From JAGOTT01 sp964450795 (lineage in GTDB: Bacteria > Patescibacteriota > Minisyncoccia > Moranbacterales > UBA1568), in NCBI GenBank assembly GCA_964450795.1, contig CAYVDI010000012.1, forward strand, positions 1-23,268: a stretch of 23,268 nucleotides of DNA, in the 5' to 3' direction. Under the pieces are notes generated by a model. It was not told the DNA's origin and ran no database searches. It saw only the letters and a program-made list of their open reading frames with translations. The position numbers and the translations under genes were made by a program. Position 1 is the first letter of the stretch. Every line of letters starts with the position of its first letter. Shown in pieces: positions 1-5,983 of the stretch.

Positions 1-785
1 AAGAACGTGAGCATGCCGAGAAACGCCGTCCGGGTGTGGCTGTACTCCTTTTTCGAATGGTTCCGGATTCCAAGCAGGGAAGAGACCCCTTTCGGAAGCG
101 TCAGTCTCCACGCCGAAAGCCTCGGAGAAAGCTCGAGAAGCTGGACACCGAGAAGCACCATGGCCGCGGCGACCACGATGGTCAGCGCCCCGACGAACCA
201 AGGCGATGGCTGAATGGTCGATCCGACAAATCCGAGGAGACCGCCGAGCACCGCGAATCCGACGACGCGCCCGAGATTGAAGAAGAGATGCGGGACGAAC
301 TTCCGTCTCGCAGTGGCTTCCGGATGGATTTCGCCGAAACGCGCGGAGACCGCGAGTATCATTCCTCCCACGATCGCCATGCATGTCGAAAGTCCTGCCA
401 CGATCCCCGCGAGAAAAACGGCCGGAAGCCGATCGAATCCGTCCGAAGCCCCGAGACTCACGGAAAACCATCCGAAACTCTTCCCCATGAGATACAGCAC
501 AAAAACGATCATCGCCGCGGAAAGCGCCTCGAGATATGCCGAGGAATCCCGGGAAAACCACGCTCGGTCGTTCTCGCCGATCTCATATCCGGCACGGCGG
601 ATCGCGGCGGAAAGCGCCTCGTCCGACGGCTCCGCTCCCTCGTAACACACCGTCGCCGTACCGCTCCGGTGGTCCGTATCCGCTTTCGTGACGCCGGACA
701 CCCTCAGGAGCTCCTCCTCCGTCAGGATCTCGCATGATTTACAATGCATTCCCCGTATGGGAAACGTCTTCTGTTTCTGTTCCAT
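1..785 (-). CDS. HMA domain plus TauE/SafE-like membrane protein (partial, copper-related)
   Basis: The frame starts at 785 and runs off the left edge, leaving 261 codons. Residues 1-75 form a heavy-metal-associated domain with the Cu(I)-binding motif GMHCKSC (C15, C18). The rest is hydrophobic, with membrane segments near residues 85-105, 118-145, 163-186 and 193-215, in the style of the TauE/SafE (UreH-like) family that is often fused to HMA domains. An AGGA ribosome site lies just before the start. The gene begins 16 bp after csoR on the same strand, so the two are probably cotranscribed and copper-regulated. The expected role is copper binding or movement at the inner membrane; substrate and direction are inferred. 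The C-terminus is outside the window. Confidence 0.8.
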   Translation of the reverse strand, partial: MEQKQKTFPIRGMHCKSCEILTEEELLRVSGVTKADTDHRSGTATVCYEGAEPSDEALSAAIRRAGYEIGENDRAWFSRDSSAYLEALSAAMIVFVLYLMGKSFGWFSVSLGASDGFDRLPAVFLAGIVAGLSTCMAIVGGMILAVSARFGEIHPEATARRKFVPHLFFNLGRVVGFAVLGGLLGFVGSTIQPSPWFVGALTIVVAAAMVLLGVQLLELSPRLSAWRLTLPKGVSSLLGIRNHSKKEYSHTRTAFLGMLTF

Positions 786-801
786 AGATTCCTGTTCCGG
801 A

Positions 802-1083
802 TTATTTGTTCAACCGTGTCACCGTGAGAATCTCGTCGACCATCTCCTGTTTCTTTCTCTCGCTCCCCGATTCCATCGCCCCGCGGAAACAGGAATTCAG
901 ATGATCCTCCAAAAGCATCTGGTGCGCCGAACGGAGAAGCCCGATCGCCGCGAGGTCCTGCTTCATGAGATCGACACAGTACGCCTCCTCTTCCGTCATC
1001 GCGATGAGCTTCTCGAGAAGCCCTTTCGCCTTCCTGTAATTCAGGAGCACCTTCTCCCGATTCGCATGATGCGTGTGATTCAT
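802..1083 (-). CDS. csoR: CsoR-family Cu(I)-sensing transcriptional repressor
   Basis: This is an all-helical metal-sensing repressor of the CsoR/RcnR/FrmR family (DUF156). Counted from the ATG at 1083 it has 93 residues, the usual family size. The residues of the Cu(I) site are present with exact CsoR spacing: C36, H61 (+25) and C65 (+29), matching the C-H-C set of Mycobacterium CsoR. An in-frame ATG at 1137 would add 18 residues, but it lies inside an inverted repeat that looks like the operator, so the downstream start is preferred. A weak GAG ribosome site precedes it. The protein probably represses itself and the downstream HMA-TauE gene until Cu(I) binds. Family and metal type are well supported; the start is less certain. 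Confidence 0.88.
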   Translation of the reverse strand: MNHTHHANREKVLLNYRKAKGLLEKLIAMTEEEAYCVDLMKQDLAAIGLLRSAHQMLLEDHLNSCFRGAMESGSERKKQEMVDEILTVTRLNK

Positions 1084-1116
1084 ATCGCCGACCACTCTTA
1101 ATTGATTATGTTCACA

Positions 1117-1143
1117 ATAACCATAACCCATGGTCATGGTTAT
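1117..1143 (-). promoter_or_regulatory. candidate CsoR operator (imperfect inverted repeat)
   Basis: A 27-bp imperfect palindrome with ends ATAACCAT and ATGGTTAT lies directly upstream of csoR. The arms extend to about 12 bp with one mismatch around a CATGG core. Position suggests autoregulation by CsoR. The sequence is less G/C-tract-like than classical CsoR operators, so the assignment rests mainly on location and symmetry. Confidence 0.45.
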
Positions 1144-1160
1144 GATACCGCATCCGAGAC

Positions 1161-1190
1161 AAAAAGAAAAGGCGCCCTGTCAAGACGCCC
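1161..1190 (-). terminator. intrinsic terminator of dipZ
   Basis: Read on the minus strand, GGCGTC pairs with GGCGCC (one G-T pair) around a 7-nt loop and is followed by TTTTCTTTTT. It lies 24 bp after the dipZ stop and separates dipZ from csoR. Confidence 0.75.
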
Positions 1191-1213
1191 CATCGACCGG
1201 AAAACGGACGATC

Positions 1214-2968
1214 CTATCCGAACGTGAACGCGTACGCCGCGACACCGGGAGCATCGAACTCGAGTCGAAGCGTATGTTCCCCGCCTGCTCCATGGAAGTC
1301 GGTGAGTTCGTAAAGCCGATCCGAATCCACCGTAATGACACCATTCTTCGCATCTGCACCGGCGACATCGGACGGGATGATCGCGCCGTCAAGAAACACC
1401 GAAACCATCCCCGTCGCACCCTCGGGCGGCGACATGACAAGAAAGACCTTATCCCCTTTGAAACGGAGAGCAAGTGACGCGCCGGGCCCGCCTGCCACCG
1501 CCCGTTCGTTCTCGAGACCCCATTTCCCACCATAGGCGAAAGAGTGAAGCGGGATTTCCGACGGAATCGAGTAGTCTCTTGATGAGGGTTCAGCCGGTTC
1601 CGGAGATGCGAACCGCTCCATCCGGGCAAGGCCGAGATAGGTCTCAGGAGTCGTTCCGCTCGTCGCGCTTTCGTTTCCGAGAGACAGCGTCTCCCCATTC
1701 CTGACGGACATCCCCGCCTCATCAAGGAGACTCCGGATATTCTTCTCCGTCACGTCATACTTTCCCTCGCCGAAATGCGTATACCGGATACGACCCTGCG
1801 CGTCGATAAGATAATGCGCCGGCCAATAGCGGTTGGCATATGCGCGCCACGTCCCATAATCGTTATCTTGGGCGACGGGATACCCGATGCCGTATCGCTT
1901 CAGCGCCTCAAGCACGTTCTCCGTCTTATGCTCGAATTGGAATTCCGGCGTATGCACGCCGACGACGACGAATCCGTCATCCTTATACTTTTCGTACCAC
2001 CCCGTCACATACGGAAGCGTCCGGACGCAGTTTATGCAGCTGTATGTCCAGAAATCGACAAGTACCACCTTTCCACGAAGATCGGCCATGGAAAGCGGCT
2101 TTTCATCGGTATTGAGCCACGTCGAGATACCGCGGAAGTCCGGAGCAGCTCCAAGCACCGGGAGTGCGGAGAGGAATTTTCTCACGGAATCAATACCATC
2201 CGAAACGACCGAGGGTTCAGACCCGCGCAATTTCCCGAGTGATCGTTCCACTTCCGGCCGATTCTCGAATGAATTGAGAAGGCTCCCATAATTCGGGAAT
2301 ATGTCGAGAATTTTCGCCTGGAGAATCCTGTCGTATCCGGTATGGATGGCGAGAGCCGCGAGTATCATGACGACACCGAATACCTGTTGGATCCGTCCGG
2401 TGTGCGCCCGAAGGAGCCGATTCGCGAACAGGAGTTTCCGACCAAACACCGCGAAAAGATACAGCGGGATCGCGATTCCGATACCGAAAGCAAGCGTGAT
2501 GAATGTTGCCTCGACACTGACCGAACGCGTCGCCGCAAGTGTCGCCACCGCCGCCAGTATCGGCCCAGCGCACGGCGACCAGACGATACCCAAGGCGAGC
2601 CCTGCAAGGAACCCTCCCTTAAACCCATCGCCTTTCTGTGAGACGCCACCAAACCGTCCGCTGAGCCTGCTCACCGCCGCCTCGAGCCGGGACCCGAGCG
2701 CGGGTACGAGGAGCGAGACACCGAGAAACCCGATAACGACGACCGCAAGGATTCGGAGTGACTCCGGATCGATCGGGATCACTCTGACGATCGAAGCGAG
2801 CGAAAGTGTCGCGACCGTAAAGCTCACCACCAGACCAGTCACGACACCGACGGGCCGTCGCCTTCCGCCGGTCGCTCCGGCAGAAAGCACGATCGGTAGG
2901 ATCGGCCAGATACACGGTGCCGCGATGGTGACCACACCTGAAAGGAAGGCGAAGAGAATCAGTGTCAT
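1214..2968 (-). CDS. dipZ: DipZ-like fusion: CcdA membrane domain, thioredoxin domain and C-terminal beta domain
   Basis: 584 residues from the ATG at 2968. Residues 1-215 are a CcdA/DsbD-type membrane domain with its two conserved cysteines in APCIWPILP (C19) and WSPCAGPIL (C133). Residues 270-420 form an extracytoplasmic TlpA-like thioredoxin domain with active site WTYSCINC (C311, C314). Residues 460-584 form a beta-rich, carbohydrate-module-like domain. This order matches mycobacterial DipZ. The protein should pass electrons from cytoplasmic thioredoxin across the membrane to external disulfides. The frame stays open upstream to 3103, but that extension is basic and unlike the family; the chosen ATG opens the first membrane helix. 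Copper genes lie downstream, so a role in thiol repair under copper stress is possible but inferred. Confidence 0.88.
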   Translation of the reverse strand: MTLILFAFLSGVVTIAAPCIWPILPIVLSAGATGGRRRPVGVVTGLVVSFTVATLSLASIVRVIPIDPESLRILAVVVIGFLGVSLLVPALGSRLEAAVSRLSGRFGGVSQKGDGFKGGFLAGLALGIVWSPCAGPILAAVATLAATRSVSVEATFITLAFGIGIAIPLYLFAVFGRKLLFANRLLRAHTGRIQQVFGVVMILAALAIHTGYDRILQAKILDIFPNYGSLLNSFENRPEVERSLGKLRGSEPSVVSDGIDSVRKFLSALPVLGAAPDFRGISTWLNTDEKPLSMADLRGKVVLVDFWTYSCINCVRTLPYVTGWYEKYKDDGFVVVGVHTPEFQFEHKTENVLEALKRYGIGYPVAQDNDYGTWRAYANRYWPAHYLIDAQGRIRYTHFGEGKYDVTEKNIRSLLDEAGMSVRNGETLSLGNESATSGTTPETYLGLARMERFASPEPAEPSSRDYSIPSEIPLHSFAYGGKWGLENERAVAGGPGASLALRFKGDKVFLVMSPPEGATGMVSVFLDGAIIPSDVAGADAKNGVITVDSDRLYELTDFHGAGGEHTLRLEFDAPGVAAYAFTFG

Positions 2969-3043
2969 AAGGGTTTCAACAGCATACCATGGATACCGAT
3001 GAATGTAATACTGTTTCCGCCATAGAAAATTCCATGAACGGAT

Positions 3044-3072
3044 TTGACTCCGCGCTCTTTTTGATGTATAAT
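3044..3072 (+). promoter_or_regulatory. strong sigma-70-type promoter for the 58-residue CPKC gene
   Basis: TTGACT (3044-3049), a 17-bp spacer and a perfect TATAAT (3067-3072). This is the best consensus match seen in the window. It points away from dipZ and toward the small gene at 3154. Confidence 0.8.
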
Positions 3073-3084
3073 GGATGTGTTGAA

Positions 3085-3122
3085 GGTGAAACGGGTGGCC
3101 CATCTTGGGTGCCCGTTTTGCC
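3085..3122 (+). promoter_or_regulatory. leader hairpin between promoter and small gene
   Basis: An 11-bp stem (GGTGAAACGGG with CCCGTTTTGCC, two G-T pairs) encloses an inner CCCA/TGGG stem with a TCT loop. It starts within a few bases of the predicted transcript start. The T run lies inside the stem, so it is not a typical terminator; RNA protection or leader control is more likely. Confidence 0.6.
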
Positions 3123-3153
3123 TTTAAAAGGTCATAAACAGTAAGACAAACCT

Positions 3154-3330
3154 ATGGAAGAGACATCCATGGTCAGTGCGGACGAAGTGCATGGCACTTC
3201 AGCACCGGAAGCGCATGACTGCCCGAAATGCAGGGCCGCGGCGCAAAGCGACGAGATGGCGTTCGCCTTTCTCCTCGCGCTTATGCCGGTCGTCACGTTG
3301 ACGCTCTTCGGGAACATGGGACTCTTATAA
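3154..3330 (+). CDS. small tail-anchored protein with CPKC motif (58 aa)
   Basis: No family is recognised. The frame encodes 58 residues: an acidic N-terminus, a CPKC pair at 23-26 preceded by H21, then a single hydrophobic helix (about 36-52) ending at GLL, which suggests a C-terminal membrane anchor with a small thiol or metal site on one face. Two starts are possible: ATG 3154, or ATG 3169, which has a GGAAGAG sequence 6-7 bases upstream. The case for a real gene is contextual: a near-consensus promoter (3044-3072), a leader hairpin and a strong terminator (3376-3411) frame exactly this reading frame, although both flanking genes run the other way. Function is unknown; a link to the DipZ redox system next door is only a guess. 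Confidence 0.65.
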   Translation: MEETSMVSADEVHGTSAPEAHDCPKCRAAAQSDEMAFAFLLALMPVVTLTLFGNMGLL

Positions 3331-3375
3331 GTCTCGGCTCATACGGAGCTTTCCCTTGGTTCCCCTGGAACCGAA

Positions 3376-3411
3376 AACCGCCCCATACTGAACGGGGGCG
3401 GTTTTGTTTTT
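3376..3411 (+). terminator. intrinsic terminator of the small CPKC gene, possibly bidirectional
   Basis: AAAACCGCCCC pairs with GGGGCGGTTTT around a short loop and is followed by GTTTTT on the plus strand. On the minus strand it follows pilT and has a shorter T run (TTTTCGG), so it may stop both transcripts. Confidence 0.85.
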
Positions 3412-3452
3412 CGTATTTGTCGCTCGGAGGACCGATTTCCGAGGAACAAGCG

Positions 3453-4517
3453 CTACCGGGTGATGTACGGTTCCGCGACTTCGAGAGAGATACACCCCTC
3501 GGCGACGAGCTTCTCTGCCGAGCGGCGCATGGAGAGCATCCCTTCTCCCGCGGACATGTCGATTGTATTGTCGAGCTGGGCGATATCGCCGTTGCGGATC
3601 GCGTTCTTCACGGCATAATTCCCGAGCATGAATTCGTAGATCGCCACGCGTCCACCTCCCTGAGCTGGGACGAGGCGCTGGTTCACGACCGCGAGAAGCG
3701 CGTCGGCGAGCTGGTGGAGCGCCCATTCCCGCTGCGCCTCCGGGAACGTCTGCACGATACGATAGATGCTCTGCGAGGCGCTGTTAGCGTGGATCGTCGA
3801 AAGAACGAGGTGTCCCGTCGCACAAAGCTGGAAGACAGCGTTTACCGTCTCCGGGTCGCGCATCTCCCCCACCATGAGGATATCCGGGTCCTGGCGCATC
3901 GCGGCACGGATGGACTGCGGGAAGGATTTCGTGTCATGCGGCACCTCGCGTTGGGAGACGACGGAAAGCCGGTTCTCGAGATGGTATTCGATCGGATCCT
4001 CGATCGTGATGATATGGTCGGACCGACGGCGGTTCATCTCGTCAAGGAGCGCATAGGCGGTCGTCGTCTTGCCATGGCCGGTCGGACCACAGAAAAGGAT
4101 GAGTCCCTGCCGCTCGAGTACGATCTCGGAGAGCTTTTCCGGCGCACCGAGCTGGGAGAGCGACGGGATTTCCTGCGAGATGTGCCGCATTGAGACGGAC
4201 AGCTCCCCGCGTTTGTGAAACGCATTGCAGCGGAATGAGATGCCATCATCGGATTCATAGGTGAAATCGCACTCGCGCTCCTTTTCGAGCTGGTCCTTCT
4301 CCCGTTCCCCCGGAAGCATCCGAAGGATTATCGCTTCCGCCTCCTCATGAGTAAACGATCGCGCATCGGAAAAGCGTATTTCCCCGTCCACCCGGAGCGC
4401 GAGTGGTTCGGAAGCGACGAAATGCACGTCCGACGCCGAAACCAAAGCGGCTTCCCGCAGGACCGACTGGAATATCTTCCATGCTTCCTCCTGATTCCCT
4501 TCCATAAAAAAATTCAT
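3453..4517 (-). CDS. pilT: PilT-type pilus retraction ATPase
   Basis: 354 residues, normal for PilT/PilU. The N-terminal domain (about 1-125) has the SDVHF motif that opens PilT proteins. The RecA-like domain has Walker A GPTGHGKTTT (144-153), an Asp box ITIEDPIEY (170-178), Walker B ILMVGEMRD (213-221) and a His box GHLVLSTIHA (235-244). It should be a hexameric cytoplasmic ATPase that powers retraction of type IV pili, the main route for attachment and DNA uptake in Patescibacteria. Walker A has His where Ser is usual; the catalytic Lys and Thr are kept. A second ATG lies four codons in. No good ribosome site precedes either start, and a TATACT element sits 10 bp upstream of the first, so a very short leader is possible. 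No other pilus gene is in the window. Confidence 0.9.
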   Translation of the reverse strand: MNFFMEGNQEEAWKIFQSVLREAALVSASDVHFVASEPLALRVDGEIRFSDARSFTHEEAEAIILRMLPGEREKDQLEKERECDFTYESDDGISFRCNAFHKRGELSVSMRHISQEIPSLSQLGAPEKLSEIVLERQGLILFCGPTGHGKTTTAYALLDEMNRRRSDHIITIEDPIEYHLENRLSVVSQREVPHDTKSFPQSIRAAMRQDPDILMVGEMRDPETVNAVFQLCATGHLVLSTIHANSASQSIYRIVQTFPEAQREWALHQLADALLAVVNQRLVPAQGGGRVAIYEFMLGNYAVKNAIRNGDIAQLDNTIDMSAGEGMLSMRRSAEKLVAEGCISLEVAEPYITR

Positions 4518-4589
4518 CTACCGATAAAGTATATGGTAGACGATTCCAAGGAAAGCTCCAAATATCAGAGCAACGAAAAAATGAAAAAT

Positions 4590-5291
4590 CTATCGCCTCA
4601 CACCGACATGTCCGAAATGCGGCTTGAGTTTCGCGGCGATCGCGTCGAGATCGAGCGTCTTTCCTTTCGATTTTTCACGGAGTTTCGGTGAAAGGATACG
4701 GAAATCGCGGAATTCCTGGAGGAAGTACGATGGCGCACCGCCGATCAGATCGACGATTCCCTCGAAATCGCTCTCTTTGTGGAACCCCGGGACAACCGTG
4801 GTACGGAACTCGTGCGGGATGCCGCTTTCGCGGATGAGACGGATGCTTTCGCGGATATTCGCATCGGGAACCTCCGAGCCGGAGGTCTCCTGGTAGCACT
4901 GCGCGCGGTTCTTGATGTCCATCGCGAAGAAGTCGGCGAGTTTCCGCGCGATCACCTCCTTGACGATTTCCGGCCGGCTCCCGTTCGTATCGAGTTTCAC
5001 GAGAAAGCCCATCTTTTTTATTTTCCCGAGGAATCCGAGCAAGTCCGGCTGGACCGTCGGCTCCCCGCCCGTGACACACACCCCGTCGAGTTTTCCCTTC
5101 CGCTTTTCAAGGAAATCGAAAAAGAGCTTCTCGTTCTTCCGATACGTCGGGAGTTCTTCTTTCGGGAAGTCTATCAGCTCCGGATTGTGGCAGAATGGGC
5201 ACCGGAAATTGCACCCCACCGTGAAGACGGTCGTTGCGACCTTTCCGGGGTAGTCGATGAGAGTCAGTTTTTGGTAGCCACCGATGAGCAT
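4590..5291 (-). CDS. nrdG: anaerobic ribonucleotide reductase activating enzyme (radical SAM)
   Basis: 233 residues, matching the longer NrdG class of radical SAM activases. CNFRCPFC (C27, C31, C34) is the CxxxCxxC site for the SAM-binding [4Fe-4S] cluster, GGEP at 75-78 is the usual SAM-binding element, and the opening IGGYQKLTLIDYPGK is characteristic. The enzyme uses SAM to install the glycyl radical on NrdD. Here the target glycine would be in the separate protein at 5654-5983, just upstream in the same direction. The first codons (5237-5291) are repeated perfectly beyond the N gap at 5392-5446. Joining the two copies leaves the same protein, starting at 5446. No clear ribosome site is visible upstream of the joined start. 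Confidence 0.92.
   Translation of the reverse strand: MLIGGYQKLTLIDYPGKVATTVFTVGCNFRCPFCHNPELIDFPKEELPTYRKNEKLFFDFLEKRKGKLDGVCVTGGEPTVQPDLLGFLGKIKKMGFLVKLDTNGSRPEIVKEVIARKLADFFAMDIKNRAQCYQETSGSEVPDANIRESIRLIRESGIPHEFRTTVVPGFHKESDFEGIVDLIGGAPSYFLQEFRDFRILSPKLREKSKGKTLDLDAIAAKLKPHFGHVGVRR
5237..5291. repeat. 55-bp direct duplicate, left copy (contig-end overlap)
   Basis: The last 55 bases before the N run are identical to the first 55 bases after it (5392-5446). A perfect terminal match of this size at both gap edges is what a de Bruijn assembler leaves when two contigs share one k-mer. Confidence 0.9.
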
Positions 5292-5391
5292 NNNNNNNNN
5301 NNNNNNNNNNNNNNNNNNNNNNNNNNNNNNNNNNNNNNNNNNNNNNNNNNNNNNNNNNNNNNNNNNNNNNNNNNNNNNNNNNNNNNNNNNN
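5292..5391. other. assembly gap (100 N), probably false
   Basis: Exactly 100 N, the common placeholder for a gap of unknown size, lies at the nrdG start codon. Both sides carry the same 55-bp sequence, so the contigs can be overlapped and the gap removed without breaking any reading frame. Confidence 0.9.
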
Positions 5392-5446
5392 CGACCTTTC
5401 CGGGGTAGTCGATGAGAGTCAGTTTTTGGTAGCCACCGATGAGCAT
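5392..5446. repeat. 55-bp direct duplicate, right copy (contig-end overlap)
   Basis: Identical to 5237-5291. In the merged sequence this copy supplies the nrdG start codon at 5446 and links the gene to its upstream leader. Confidence 0.9.
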
Positions 5447-5518
5447 CGCAGAAGAATCAGGAATCACGGAATACGAGTCTGGCAACCAGAATGCCTTTCG
5501 TTCTCCGGGAACCGCATG

Positions 5519-5530
5519 TTGCTCGAGCAA
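5519..5530. promoter_or_regulatory. 12-bp perfect palindrome upstream of nrdG
   Basis: TTGCTCGAGCAA is a perfect palindrome in the 207-bp stretch between nrdG and the glycyl-radical gene. It could be an operator, but no matching regulator or second copy was seen. Confidence 0.3.
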
Positions 5531-5531
5531 A

Positions 5532-5602
5532 CCCGTTTCTTCTTCAAAAATCTTCTCGGGATGCCGTCGAGTGGGGAAGATTTTTGAAAAGAAGAAACCG
5601 GG
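5532..5602. repeat. long inverted repeat between the glycyl-radical gene and nrdG
   Basis: The arms at 5532-5555 and 5575-5602 pair over about 24 bases with small bulges (CCCG, TTTCTTCTT, CAAAAATCTTC), separated by 19 bases. The RNA would form a long hairpin between the two minus-strand genes. No clean T run follows, so it is better read as a processing or stability element, or a small mobile remnant, than as a standard terminator. Confidence 0.6.
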
Positions 5603-5653
5603 CGGTGAGGATGCGGTCGGGAACGGAAGACATCGGGTAGGCTGGACGGGCGA

Positions 5654-5983
5654 CTAGCACGCGCACCCTTCGGCAATCCCCGCCTGGCTAACAGGCGCGT
5701 ATTCCTTCCGGTCGCCGAACTCCGCCTGCTTGCCCTTGTTCCACTGCTTCACCGGGCGGATATACCCGACGACGCGGGAATACACTTCCGTATCCTGGAA
5801 ATTCCGGAGGATCGGTTCCGCCTCATGACACGCGCGACACTTCGCCAGCTCCCGATTACCGGCCTTGTACGGCATATACTCCGCCCCTTTTGCAAGCTCC
5901 TCCCCGCAGTCATGACACGTCATATGTTCGTGTACGTTAGTTTTTTTATACCTATGAACGCATGAATCATCCCGCTTTTGCAT
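5654..5983 (-). CDS. separate glycyl-radical domain protein of class III ribonucleotide reductase, with zinc ribbon
   Basis: 109 residues. The segment YSRVVGYIRPVKQWN (68-82) followed by GKQAEFGDRKEY is the glycyl-radical loop that normally ends NrdD; G73 is the predicted radical glycine. It is absent from the large nrdD frame. Ahead of it lies an extra zinc-ribbon-like module (C23, C26, C49, C52), and the protein ends in GCAC, a possible redox thiol pair. The ATG at 5983 overlaps the nrdD stop by 17 bp; a second ATG at 5923 begins just before the zinc module. The likely role is to dock onto the NrdD barrel and carry the radical, comparable in principle to GrcA/YfiD for pyruvate formate-lyase. 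A sequencing frameshift is the main alternative, but the additional zinc module argues against a simple one. Confidence 0.8.
   Translation of the reverse strand: MQKRDDSCVHRYKKTNVHEHMTCHDCGEELAKGAEYMPYKAGNRELAKCRACHEAEPILRNFQDTEVYSRVVGYIRPVKQWNKGKQAEFGDRKEYAPVSQAGIAEGCAC

Noticed and set aside
3132..3317. 61-codon minus-strand frame opposite the small CPKC gene
   Set aside because: No promoter or ribosome site on that strand, whereas promoter and terminator frame the plus-strand gene.
5967..5983. Programmed -1 frameshift joining nrdD to the glycyl-radical frame
   Set aside because: The downstream frame is +1 relative to nrdD and no X XXY YYZ slippery heptamer fits, so the ATG/TGA overlap is better explained as separate, coupled genes.
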